A DNA stretch of 64,000 bases from the NCBI GenBank assembly GCA_013368375.1, contig JAACJP010000018.1, forward strand, positions 1 through 64,000, read 5' to 3'. The stretch is from Tricholomella constricta. Lineage: Eukaryota > Basidiomycota > Agaricomycetes > Agaricales > Lyophyllaceae. Below, in pieces: positions 44,819 through 55,470 of this stretch; positions within the stretch are counted from its first letter, which is position 1, and each line of letters begins with the position of its first letter. The position numbers and the translations under genes were made by a program. The notes below the pieces were generated by a model that saw nothing but the letters and a program-made list of their open reading frames with translations, was not told the DNA's origin and did not search any database.

Positions 44819-47800
44819 CTACAGACTATCGGTCGCTCCTGGGCCATGTTGGGAGGAGGATTGATTGGGCGAAGAGTCTGCATATTGGGCCTGGTACTCG
44901 TCGTCATCGTCGATCATCTCAATGTCGGATGACGGGGCCGCCGGGTCAAGAACATCGATGGTTGGCTTGGTAGACTTTGTGGCCAGTGTTTCGATGGCAC
45001 ATTGCGTGATTTTCTGCCATTGAAAGTCGTCCAGATTTTTGATGGCCTTCATAAGATGTGATGTCGCCTTGATGGGGATGACCGCGTTGCCGATGGTGAT
45101 GTGGTCACGGTCATCGCAGTTTTCAGTTCGGAAGTGGCTGAGCCGTCCGGGCGGCTTGACGAACATTCCTGTAGTGCACATGTTGAGGTTGTGGGTGCAC
45201 TGGGCAGGCGTCAGTTGAATGGTACACCGTGAATCACAAAACTAAGCTACATACTGCTTGAACCGCTGCGGCCAGGGCACCAGATGGCCTCTCCTTTGAA
45301 CGCCGAACCATCGCAATATCCTTGATGAAATAAAGATGACAAGCAAAGACCTTCGCAACCAGGGGTGACTGAAAGATTCCCTGAAGAAGGTGACGATGAT
45401 CATGACATGGCCGAAAACATTTAGAAAGTGTTACAATGACTTTTTATCAAGGGTATTACTTACTGTTGTAAGCTAACTCAGTCGTATGTCTGGGAACGAC
45501 TCGGTGTATTTCAGTACCTGTTGTAAGCTAACTGTGCTACTGTAAGTAATTGAATGGTTAGGTGAGTAAATAATAGACACACCTCAGTCGTATGTCTGGG
45601 AACGACTGAGGTGGCCCACCGATCACGAATGTCCATATGTAGTGTAACTGTACAGTACCAGTTTGCTTCCGTCTCCCTTTTTTCCTATCGGGCGAGCGTC
45701 TCGGTGCATGTCACGCGCGTCCCACGTGGCTCTAACGCGTCGTACACGCGTCCCGTTTCAACACTCCCCCAGACTCGTCGTACACGCTAGGAGTCACATA
45801 AGCGCAACGCGATGCAGAGGTCACGGTGCGCTGGGCGTGGCAATGCCTTGGTCAGGAGGTCCGCGACGTTCTCAGCGCTAGGGATGTACGTGAACCTGAT
45901 GTCGCCTGCTTCGACGCGCTCCCGGATAAAATGGTGGCGCACGTCAATATGTTTGACTCGGTTGTGATTTCTCTTGTTGTCAGCGATGGATATGGCGCCG
46001 TTGTTGTCCGCACGTATCTCGGCTGGCCTGGGCTGTGGGAACCCGACCTCGGATAGCGACGAGAACATCCACTGGATCTGTTCGACAGCGCGCGACATGG
46101 CCATGTATTCCGCTTCAGTGGTAGATGTCGCAACCGTTGACTGATACTTCGATCCCCAGCATGTAGGTCCCCCGGCCTGTATGAAGATGTGACCGGTGAT
46201 TGAACGTCTTGTATCGGTGCATGCGGCGAAGTCAGCGTCGGCGTACCCATGAGGAGCGCAGTTTTCGAATCCGTCTCCCCCGTATCGCAACTTGTAGTGG
46301 AGGGTTCCTTTGATATACTGTAGCACGTGAGTGAGCGCTTGCCAGTGGGCTCTTCCGGGATTAGATGCGAATCGGCTGAGGGTGGCGACGGCGAACGATA
46401 GGTCGGGGCGCGTACCAATTTGGGCGTACATAACTGCGCCGAGTACCTCGCTGTAATTCTTGTCTTTCATGAATTCGCGATCTTCGTCTGTCGTTGGGGC
46501 TTGTGTGCGGTTCAGAATGACGCCCGGTGGTAATGGAGTAAACTTTGGGGCACAGTCGGACATGCCGTGGCGCTCGAGAACGCGTTTCAGATATTCCTCC
46601 TGGTCCATGGTGAGGAGTCGCTGGCTGCGGTCGCGGAGGACACGGATCCCGAGCACGAGCTTGATGTCGCCGAGGTCCTTGATGCCGTATTTCTCCCCCA
46701 GCTCGGTGACAGCGAGCGCTGCTTCTTCTTTCGAGGAGGACATTCCGCAGGTGTCGTCGGAGTATGTGCTACATACCGTCTTTCCCCCGGTCACTGCCCT
46801 TTCCCTCGATCTCACTGATGGGTCCGCCCTCGATCTCCTGTAGCCTATCCTCGCCATGTCCTCGTCCAACGTCTTCCACCAATTGTATGCGCCGTCCATC
46901 GTCCCGTACAGGGCCTTGTCCACGAGCGCGACAATTCCTCTCTTGTCGTCTGTGTCGCTTTCACCGTTCCGTGCCTGCTTTTCTTCGTTCGCGTCTTCTC
47001 CTACTTGTTTACCGCCTAGTATGTTCATGCTGAGTACCTGGTCCCTAGTCATCTCGTATCCTTCGGGCTGTTCCATGAGGATTGGGACTTGGTTCGGCGC
47101 GTTGAGGTATGCGCTCGAATAGTCGATCTGCCAAATCTCCCAGTCAAGGGATGTGCCGAGCGCCAGGTTGATACGGAGTGATTCGTATTTGACAACGGAG
47201 GCGTAACTGGCGAAGAAGTCGACGCCGGGAATCTGAGAGAATCCTTTCGCTACGAGACGGGCTTTGCGTCCGACGACCTTGCCGTCTGTGTCGTACTTAA
47301 GTGCGAAGGTCCACCTATTTTTCATCGTCCTTGCGCCCTCTGGTCTTTCTACCAGCTTCCACACCTTGCGCTCATGCATCCTAGACATCTCCTCATCCAT
47401 AGCGTGTTGCCATAAGTCGGGTCTCGTCATCGCCTCGCGATATGACTTCGGGATCCAGTTGTCGGAGTCTGTGGCTGTGGTCTCTGCAGACAGGGCGGTA
47501 TTCGTTGAGACCTTGTTCTGGCGTGCCCAGTCGAGACCTCGCGCAGCGGCTGCAGCAGCTGCCTCTTCTGTGGCGGCGGACTCGATCGCGGCAGCGGATG
47601 GCGCTTTGTGGCGGGCAGATCGTCGTGGCTCCGGAGTTCCGAGAGGCATTTCGGGTATCGCCTCCCCCGTGGGTTCGTGAGCCGTGGCATGTGGGTCATC
47701 GTCGGCCTCGCCGCTCACTGTGTCGTCGATTGGCTCGAGGGTGCGTTTGGCGCGCCCTTCCTCGAAAATTACGTCACGAGAACGGAAAATGCGTCCGTTT

Positions 47801-50800
47801 GATCGATCGAGGATTTTGTAATCCCCGCGCCCAAAATAGCCGATCATGATGCCCTTGATCGATCGCATGTCCAGTTTGCTTCCGCCGTCCTCTTTTGGCA
47901 CCTTTGCATAGGCGACGCATCCGAAGGGCCGCAAGTACGAGACATCTGGCTTCCTGCCCTCCCGTATCTCCGCGGGTGTTTTGCCTGCGTGGCGTGAGCT
48001 CGGGATACAGTCTGAGATGTGCAGCGATGTGGCCATCGCTTCGCCCCAGTACTGCGCGGGCAGTCCAGAGTCATTCATCATGCTGCGCCCTCTGTCCAGG
48101 ATGGTCCTGTTCATGCGCTCGACGACTCCGTTTGCGGCTGAGGAGTTTGGGGCTGTGGTTTCGTGTATTATGCCAAACTTGGTAGTGTAGGCGGCCCAGA
48201 CGGAGTTGATGAATTCGGTGCCCTCGTCGGTACGTATTCTCCGCAGTTTCTTTCCCGTTTGGCGTTCTGACTCCACATGATACGTTTCCAGGCATGCGAT
48301 CGTCGTCTCCATCCTCTTGTCTGCTAGGAACCATCCTTTCGTCCCCGCGCCTCCCTGATCGCAGCCAAGCATCATGTAGACCTTTCCCCCTGTTGTTTGG
48401 GTGCGTGCGGGTCCCCACAGATCGAAGCTGACGCGATCGTTAGGTGCGTGCTCTGGTATGACTTCCTCGTCGAATGGTCTACGCGTCTGTTTCCCCATGA
48501 TACAGTTCTCGCATCTGCCGTTCACGGATTTCTTTGTTATATCGAGTCCGGTCACCATCTGCTCCCTCTCCATCATGCGCAGCGTGTTTTCTCCGACGTG
48601 CCCTAACCTCCTGTGCCACGTTTCCAGATCAGTCGGTCTTTTGAGTGACCGTGCCGACATCGCTGTGGGGCGTGGGATAAAATCAATTCGGTACATCGTG
48701 TCGTTGTGGCATGCTCCGCGCATGAATGGGTGGCCGTCTGGGTCGAAGAAGATTGCGCCTAGGCCGTTGAAGGTTACGGAGCACCCCTTCTTTCCAAGGC
48801 ACCCGATGGACAGTAAGTTGTGCTCGAGTTTCGGGGTGTGAAGGGCGTCGGCAAAGGTAAGTTCTACTGTGCATCCGTCAAATTCGACGAACTTCCTAAC
48901 CGTTCCCTTCCCCTTGATTTCAAACCCCCCGCCGCTGGCCGTTGTCCCAGTTTCATCGACTCCAGAGACGGACTCGTATGTTTCGAAGTCCGCGCGCTCA
49001 ACGAAGAAGTGTCGGCTTGCGGCTGAGTCCGCGTAGCTGATGGGCTGGCTGCCCTGGCGCTGATCGATTGCCGAGAACGCCAGGTACCGAGGGCTGTCGC
49101 TAGTTGGGTTCGTCGCGCTTATGGCCGCGGAGTTGGCTACTGGCGCGGGCGTGGTGCTCGGGGTGGTAGTGGCGCCGGTTTTCGATCCCCTCCACCAGTC
49201 GGGGTATTGTCCCGCTAGGCCTCCTCCGGGTCTGAAACATTGGTCCGCAGTGTGACCCGTTCGGCCGCAGCTCGGTAAGTTCGTGCATTTTAACTCGGGG
49301 TGGCGCACAGGGCGCTTCCCGCCACTGTTCGCTTGGGCTGATAGCGCGTGCGTAGCTTTCGCTGGTGAGACGTCGGGCGATGAGCCCACGATCATGGCGT
49401 GGGTCGTGATCCGCGTGATGATGTCGGCTGACGTCTTTTCAGCAAGCAGGGAGCCAACGAGGACACTCCAGGACTTTGGCATGGACTTGAGCAGGTATGT
49501 GCGGAACTTCCTGTCAGATATCTCCGCGCCCTGGCCATTAGCCTTTGACCATGCCTCACGCATCTCCGCGAAATGCTTCTCGATGTCCCCCCCTTCGGTA
49601 TACTTAATTCCCGCTAGCTTCTCTTCGGCGTTGATAAGGCCGATGTCCGTCTGTGCATCGCGTATGGCGGCGAGCGACGCCCAGGATTCTGCTGATGTCC
49701 CGGACATGACTACGCCTTGTCCGACGGGGTTCACCACGTTGAGCGTAATCATCCCTTGCGCGTAAGCGTCCCGCTGCAGCCACTCCTCGAACGTGGGCTG
49801 GGACGAACCCCAGTATGCCGTGGCAGGTGCAGGAGTGTCGTCGGGGTCTGGTGGCGCAGGACATATGTTTGTGCCATTAATGTACCCTAGTAATCCTTTC
49901 GCCTTCGCGGCGTTCAGGATCGTCGTTTTCCATTCCAGCCAGTTCGACCCGTCGAACTTTTCGCTGGCAGGTAGGAGGAATAGTGCAGGGTTGGACATTT
50001 CTGTGTTTCTGTATGTGGGGTTGGATCTTGTTTTCGGTTGAGTAGTTCCGGAAAAAATATTATGCTGAGTTTCTGAGTGCAACGGGGCCCATAACCTGTT
50101 GTAAGCTAACTCAGTCGTATGTCTGGGAACGACTCGGTGTATTTCAGTACCTGTTGTAAGCTAACTGTGCTACTGTAAGTAATTGAATGGTTAGGTGAGT
50201 AAATAATAGACACACCTCAGTCGTATGTCTGGGAACGACTGAGGTGGCCCACCGATCACGAATGTCCATATGTAGTGTAACTGTACAGTACCAGTTTGCT
50301 TCCGTCTCCCTTTTTTCCTATCGGGCGAGCGTCTCGGTGCATGTCACGCGCGTCCCACGTGGCTCTAACGCGTCGTACACGCGTCCCGTTTCAACACTTA
50401 CAATGTACTTGGGAATGAGTTCCCCATTCCTATCTTCGACGAGCTTGATAGTCTTGTAGTAGAATGGCTTCGAGTGGACATTTGTGAGGTCCCCGAGCGC
50501 TTCGTTGACCCAGTCGGCTCTTTCTTGAATAGAATCGGAGATAGAGGGTAGAAGAGTCTCCACAATGTAGTCATGAGCAACGCTTGTCATCCTGTTGCGC
50601 CAACCAGCCAAACGGGTCTCCACCTGTCCCGGCGCAATTGTGTTAGTGCAATTCTACAAAGTAAATAATATAAAACACACCTTGCTTTGAACGGCAAGAA
50701 CCAGGTTTGCATCGTCACCAAAGTCCAACGCTGGTTGATCTGGAAAGGCTTTCTCCCATAGCTTGAGAATTTCCTTGTCGCTTGATACTTTGATGGTTGC

Positions 50801-51941
50801 CCAGGGTCGGAGAGTTCCAAAGTACTGATAGAGACGAGGTCCAAAATGGTTGTCGAAATTCTTGTTGACCTCGTGAGGGAGGTCATTGTCAGTGAATTGC
50901 GCCTTTGGTTTGAATACCTGCACATGCTGTTTGCGGACAGAGGGTGAGATGTACTCGAGAACAGTTGTCGTCGGTTCGATCTTTGCTAATGTCTGAACCT
51001 AAGGGGATAGAAGACACGATGGTTTGATCATCTTGATGTGTGATTTGACTTGTGTACGTACCTTCGACCCCAGCACACCTATCCCATACCTCACGGCACT
51101 CTTCTCACCCTTCGCAATACCTGCTTTCTCGACGACGTCGCCTTCATTGTCACTGATTCCACGGATTTCTTCATCCTCATGTTCTTCGCTCTGAGATTCC
51201 TCGGAGAGAGGGTCAGCTGTAGCCATATCAACATCATCCTCTTCAATCGGTGCAGTTCGAAGACCTGTTCGGACTCCCTGACGTGCTTTTTTGCTGGCTT
51301 GACTGGATGGTAGATGGAATGCAACAGTCAGATCATAGGCTGAGGACTGCTCTAAGGGCACAAAAACGTACGTATCTACAGCCTTTGCTTTCCGTTTGGG
51401 CTGCTTATCCTTATCCTCAAGCTCTAGTCGCTTTTTCAGTTCATCAACCCTTTCACGTGCGTTCGGTTCCTTGTTCTTAGACGCAGACTTCGGAAGTCTT
51501 TTGGCTGGCTGCTCATCATCAGAGGATCCGTCGAGGATGAATGCAGGTGAGCCCGTATCCTTTGCTTCGAAAGTGCTGTCCTCGGTATCTAATTGACGAG
51601 TTAGACGGGAACACTCGACATATCATATGATGCACCTTCAGCAATTAACACCACTTTTGGGGGACGTGGTGTCTTGGTCCGTGTATCTGGGGGTGGATGA
51701 CTTCCTTTGAGGTACTTATCCTTGTCTGCCTTTTGTTTCGCATATTCGAGATGAGCTAAACTTTCAATCGCTTTCTGGTGCTTTTCTTCCTGGCTAACTT
51801 TGTCTTCTTTTTTTTTTGCTTGTCAGCTGCAACCTGTGCACTGGTACGACGTGGAGCTTTCGGGGTTGGGGTAGCGGGAGTACTGGGAACAGCCCGTGAA
51901 CGCAGATTGCGGGGCATTGGCATGATTGGGGTCTTAGACAT
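44819..51941 (-). CDS. transposon passenger gene of unknown function, seven exons
   Basis: Exons 51941-51636, 51588-51372, 51302-51062, 50998-50681, 50623-50402, 45380-45255 and 45199-44819. Exons 2-7 join in phase. Exon 1 is one base short because an A run (about 51814-51823) has ten A where eleven would keep the frame. With that base the protein would be 603 aa. The N-terminal half is charged and disordered (SDDEQPAKRL, KKRLELEDKDKQPKRKAKA, EESQSEEHEDEEI). The C-terminal half is folded-looking: FGPRLYQYFGTLRPWATIKV, HSKPFYYKTIKLVEDRNGEL, IFQSPLVAKVFACHLYFIKD, MCTTGMFVKPPGRLSHF, then an acidic tail. The layout recalls DUF6532-type proteins of mushrooms, but that is only an impression. Intron 5 (45381-50401) is occupied by a copia retrotransposon; without it the intron is 83 bp. 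Transcription diverges from the transposase. Confidence 0.7.
45464..45763 (-). repeat. copia 3' LTR
   Basis: TGTTGTAAGC...TTTCAACA on the plus strand, identical to 50097-50396. Contains a hairpin, CCTCAGTCG/CGACTGAGG, near 45593-45622 and a partial direct repeat of its own first bases (TGTTGTAAGCTAACT). The upstream side on the coding strand (45764-45775) ends TGGGGGAG, the polypurine tract. Confidence 0.95.
45787..50082 (-). CDS. copia Gag-Pol polyprotein
   Basis: 1,431 aa, intact, all domains in copia order. Gag with a zinc knuckle (CTNLPSCGRTGHTADQC, residues about 266-282; spacing C-x5-C-x4-H-x4-C, wider than usual). Protease YADSAASRHF near 350 (DSA rather than DSG). Integrase zinc domain WHRRLGHVGEN...CENCIMGK near 520-560, then the DDE core with FDLWGPA, RTDEGTEF and NGVVERMNRT. 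Reverse transcriptase from about 920 with KARLVAKGFSQIPGVDF and YSDDT in place of the common YVDD, both aspartates kept. RNase H with DADFAACTDTRRSITG and TTEAEYMAMS near the end. A second start, MSNPALFLLP, is 28 codons in. It copies and integrates the element. Confidence 0.95.
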   Translation of the reverse strand: MHSETQHNIFSGTTQPKTRSNPTYRNTEMSNPALFLLPASEKFDGSNWLEWKTTILNAAKAKGLLGYINGTNICPAPPDPDDTPAPATAYWGSSQPTFEEWLQRDAYAQGMITLNVVNPVGQGVVMSGTSAESWASLAAIRDAQTDIGLINAEEKLAGIKYTEGGDIEKHFAEMREAWSKANGQGAEISDRKFRTYLLKSMPKSWSVLVGSLLAEKTSADIITRITTHAMIVGSSPDVSPAKATHALSAQANSGGKRPVRHPELKCTNLPSCGRTGHTADQCFRPGGGLAGQYPDWWRGSKTGATTTPSTTPAPVANSAAISATNPTSDSPRYLAFSAIDQRQGSQPISYADSAASRHFFVERADFETYESVSGVDETGTTASGGGFEIKGKGTVRKFVEFDGCTVELTFADALHTPKLEHNLLSIGCLGKKGCSVTFNGLGAIFFDPDGHPFMRGACHNDTMYRIDFIPRPTAMSARSLKRPTDLETWHRRLGHVGENTLRMMEREQMVTGLDITKKSVNGRCENCIMGKQTRRPFDEEVIPEHAPNDRVSFDLWGPARTQTTGGKVYMMLGCDQGGAGTKGWFLADKRMETTIACLETYHVESERQTGKKLRRIRTDEGTEFINSVWAAYTTKFGIIHETTAPNSSAANGVVERMNRTILDRGRSMMNDSGLPAQYWGEAMATSLHISDCIPSSRHAGKTPAEIREGRKPDVSYLRPFGCVAYAKVPKEDGGSKLDMRSIKGIMIGYFGRGDYKILDRSNGRIFRSRDVIFEEGRAKRTLEPIDDTVSGEADDDPHATAHEPTGEAIPEMPLGTPEPRRSARHKAPSAAAIESAATEEAAAAAAARGLDWARQNKVSTNTALSAETTATDSDNWIPKSYREAMTRPDLWQHAMDEEMSRMHERKVWKLVERPEGARTMKNRWTFALKYDTDGKVVGRKARLVAKGFSQIPGVDFFASYASVVKYESLRINLALGTSLDWEIWQIDYSSAYLNAPNQVPILMEQPEGYEMTRDQVLSMNILGGKQVGEDANEEKQARNGESDTDDKRGIVALVDKALYGTMDGAYNWWKTLDEDMARIGYRRSRADPSVRSRERAVTGGKTVCSTYSDDTCGMSSSKEEAALAVTELGEKYGIKDLGDIKLVLGIRVLRDRSQRLLTMDQEEYLKRVLERHGMSDCAPKFTPLPPGVILNRTQAPTTDEDREFMKDKNYSEVLGAVMYAQIGTRPDLSFAVATLSRFASNPGRAHWQALTHVLQYIKGTLHYKLRYGGDGFENCAPHGYADADFAACTDTRRSITGHIFIQAGGPTCWGSKYQSTVATSTTEAEYMAMSRAVEQIQWMFSSLSEVGFPQPRPAEIRADNNGAISIADNKRNHNRVKHIDVRHHFIRERVEAGDIRFTYIPSAENVADLLTKALPRPAHRDLCIALRLCDS
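50085..50096 (-). other. primer binding site of the copia element
   Basis: Directly after the 5' LTR the coding strand reads GGTTATGGGCCC. This is the complement of GGGCCCATAACC, the anticodon-loop region of eukaryotic initiator tRNA-Met. Copia-type elements prime from a tRNA-iMet half-molecule cut in this loop, rather than from the tRNA 3' end. The match identifies the priming mode. Confidence 0.8.
50097..50396 (-). repeat. copia 5' LTR
   Basis: Identical to 45464-45763. On the coding strand it begins TGTTGAAACGGG at 50396, so its first T follows the GTAAG duplication and rebuilds a GTAAGT splice donor for the host gene. If that donor is skipped, the host frame reads into the LTR for about 25 codons and stops near 50318. 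Confidence 0.95.
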
Positions 51942-52083
51942 TGTGAGGTTGGGCTTGAGCAGTAGAGGCAGGTGTTTGGGGAGCAACAGAGCGTTGCTAG
52001 GTATGTGGCCTTGGGACTTGGAATTTTTTTTTTTTAATAATCACGCCATCAGCCTTTCGTTTCTTTCTCCTCAATACACAGTC
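51942..52083. promoter_or_regulatory. bidirectional promoter region of the Plavaka element
   Basis: The 142 bp between the two divergent start codons (51941 minus, 52084 plus). It contains a T run (about 52026-52036). It must hold the promoters of both genes. No individual box could be assigned. Confidence 0.55.
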
Positions 52084-55000
52084 ATGCATCGCTTTCACAA
52101 AGCATTTACTCCTGCTCGTTATGCCTGCAATTTCCCGGGATGTCGCAGAATGCTCAAGTCTGCTCGAGGTCTTACACTGCATTATGAAGCAGTGCACGTA
52201 GTGCCTCGAGACCTTCGTTTTCGATCTCCACCAGCTCCAGCGGTTCAAGATACAGGTGCACCTTCTTTCGAACCGGATCCAGTTTCTCAGCCATTACCAT
52301 CACCAACTTCTTCATCACAATGTTCGCCACGCCGCACTCATTCTGGATCTCCACTGCAAACATCTCAAGGTCAACAACCACGGGTTACAATCAACGTCAA
52401 CCATGAAGACATCGAAATTCATCCGCTTTTAGATGGTACGGTATATATCTACATGAATATTTGTACCACAATGCTGATACTCTTGTTCAGCGACGCCATG
52501 CGACGCTGATGGTTTCGACCTCGAAAATCACACCCCACCACCACCAGCTGGACCACATGATCCTACCGACTATAGTCCATTCGCGGACTGTGCAACATTC
52601 AAACTTGCGGAGTTCCTTTTCGCTGAAGATGAGATGTCGGCAAATAATGTCGATCGGCTCATCAATATTATTTCGACTCTGTATCCTGACAAGCCTCCAC
52701 CTTTTATTAGCCATACACACATGTACAGCCTCATCGACTCCATCAAGCAGGGTGACGTCGCCTGGCAATCTTTCAGTATCACATATCAGGGTGCGATTCC
52801 GGAATCAGGGCCTGTACCAACCTGGATGCGAGAGAAGTTTGAAGTGTGGTTCCGCGATCCTCTGGAGGTAATGGAGGATCAAATCGGCAATCCAGACTTT
52901 AAGCATGGGATTGATTACGCTCCCAAGCGTATCTTCAAGAACGGGAAACGACGTTTCCGGGATCTGATGACCGGGAACTGGGCATGGGACCAGGCGGTAA
53001 GTCAGGATCATATTTCACCTACTCTCTGGTAATCACAAATTATCTAGGACAAGATCGCAGTTGACCCGTCAACCCATGGTGCAATGTTTGCTCCCATTGT
53101 CCTCGGCAGCGACAAGACGACAGTCTCTGTTGCTACAGGTCATAACGAGTATTATCCACTCTATGGGTCTCTCGGTAGTGTCCACAACTCTTTGCGGCGG
53201 GCGCATCGAAATGCTGTGGCATTGATAGGATTTCTTGCCATCCCGAAAAGTCAGTATTTTGTATCACAAGGTCATCGTCTTACTGATATCATTAGACAGC
53301 CTCCCGTGAACATAAGGACTCAGCCGATTTCAGAAAGTTTCGTCGCCAGCTGTTTCACGCATCGCTGGAACATATTCTAAGCTCTCTTCGCCCTCACATG
53401 ACGACACCACGTATCACCAAGTGCGCTGATGGACACTATCGAAGGGTTATCTATGGTCTGGGGCCATACATCGCAGATTATCCTGAACAGGCCCTTCTCG
53501 CATGTATTGTTCAGAACTGGTGTGCAATGTGCGCTTCAACATACCCTTTATTTAACACTTAAGCTGAACCTATTCCACAGATGTACGGGGCGCCCCGAAA
53601 ACCTTGATGGCGATGCCATGTATCGATCACATCACCACACTTCAAAACTGCTTGAAACATTCACGTTGAAGGATCTGTGGGACCATTATGGCATCGTTGG
53701 AGATTTAATCGTACGTTCATCGCCAGCTTTCATCATTTCCCCTCATCAACCTTCTTGCCTTTTCCAGCCATTTACCGATTACTTTCCAAGAGCTGACATC
53801 CACGAGCTCATCGCCCCCGACCTGCTTCACCAGATTATCAAGGGCACCTTCAAGGACCACCTCGTTGATTGGATCGAGGCTTACATTAAGCTAGTACACC
53901 AAGACACGCCGGGGCGCGCTGCAGGAATTTTAGCTGATATTGATCGTCGGTATGCCTTTTAAATAATGTCTAATGTACCAAGCCCTGATACCTGTTCAGA
54001 ATCGCTGCGGCTCCCCCTTTTCCTGGCCTTCGACGTTTTCCACAGGGCAGAGGCTTTAAGCAGTGGACAGGCAATGATTCGAAGGGGTTGATGAAGGTAC
54101 GTTTCTCACTATATTAGTTGCTTTCGCCCCTTACTCGTGGCCACTGGCAGGTATACCTTGCTGCAATACATGGGCATGTACCTGCATGGATGACACGTGC
54201 CGTTGCGGCCCTCATCGATCTATGCTACCTTGTTCGCCGCTCCACCATCGATGAAGACACCGTCACTGAGATCGAAGCTGCTTTGGCGCGTTTCCACCAT
54301 TATCGTGAGGTGTTTCGCAATACCGGCGTTCGAGCAGACGGATTCTCACTCCCACGTCAACATTCCCTTTCCCACTACCCCTCGCTCATCAAGCAGTTCG
54401 GTGCTCCGAATGGCCTCTGTTCCTCGATTACCGAATCCAAGCATATAAAGGCGGTCAAGCGCCCGTACCGCCGCTCCAACAAAAACAAACCTCTTGGCCA
54501 AATGCTTGTCACAAATCAACGTCTCGACAAGCTCGCTGCCGCACGCACCTTTTTCAAAGCCAAACACATGCTTGATGGCCCTGAAGCCCCCGTCATCGCA
54601 GCTCTTCGTCAACTCAATGGCACACAGCCGTTGTCACCTGCAACTTTGCAACCTGCGCAAGTCCCTCGCGAGAATCAGGAGGAGGGAGCACTGGATGGAC
54701 CTCGGTCGATGTCGGAGATATCCTTGGCCAAGACACATGGTGCGTAATGTCTGCTGATCATTAACTGCGTACTCTATTCAATTATTTTTCACCCTACAGT
54801 TCGCAACCTGCCGTCCAACATCCATCTGCTTGCTGGCCACCTTGAACGACATGACCTTCCGGAGCTTACGGCTCGCTTTCTTTACAACCAACTCCATCCC
54901 GACGCCGCGACACCAGGATCCGACGTTCCACGCGACGAGCTTCCCATGATCAGTGGAACGGTGAAAGTCTTCAATTCGGCACGCGCAGTCTTCTACGCAC

Positions 55001-55470
55001 CAAGCGATTTATCCGGGGATGGCGGGATGCGGCACGAACGGATTCGATCTATGAGATCGTGGTATGGCGGGTCCCCACGATACGACTGTGTCTTCATTGG
55101 GAAGTCGGACGATCCAGGATTTAAAGGGCTGCATGTTGCGCGCGTCTTCCTTTTTTTCTCTTTTAGCCATCAAGGCACGACGTACCCTTGTGCGCTCGTG
55201 AATTGGTTCTCACCATTAGATGAGCTTCCCTGTCCGGATACAGGGATGTGGATGGTGGAGCCCGATGTTCGGCTAGTGCGAGGCCGTACTCGTCGGGTCC
55301 TTGAGGTCGTCCATCTGGATTCCATCATGCGCGGTGCGCATCTCCTCGGCATTGCTGGCCGCCATCTCCTTCCTCTGTATGGTCTGAACCACACAAATGC
55401 CTTGGACCAGTTCCATTCCTTCTACGTTAACAAATTTGCAGATCATCACGCACATGAGGTTGCGTTTTAA
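52084..55470 (+). CDS. Plavaka-family transposase, nine exons
   Basis: Exons 52084-52435, 52491-52996, 53048-53249, 53300-53528, 53581-53710, 53768-53949, 54000-54096, 54151-54739 and 54800-55470 join in phase to 985 aa, full length for the family, with no stop or frameshift. The N-terminus is a C2H2 finger (CNFPGCRRMLKSARGLTLHY ending VH). Then come FAPIVLGSDKTTVSVATGH, with the first catalytic-type Asp, YGLGPYIADYPEQALLACIV, the zinc-binding NWCAICTGRPENL, and LIAPDLLHQIIKGTFKDHLV. A C-terminal domain rich in aromatics ends NKFADHHAHEVAF. Plavaka transposases are an RNase-H-fold group of fungal DNA transposons near KDZ. All nine exons being sound suggests the element is young and may be active. 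It is transcribed away from the passenger gene. Confidence 0.9.

Larger units (their letters stand above)
45464..50396 (-). mobile_element. full-length Ty1/copia retrotransposon
   Basis: 4,933 bp with two 300-bp LTRs that read identically, one long intact frame, and a perfect 5-bp target duplication, CTTAC (45459-45463 and 50397-50401). Identical LTRs mean very recent insertion. The primer site and purine tract are in place. The element lies in intron 5 of the Plavaka passenger gene, in the same orientation as that gene. Confidence 0.95.
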
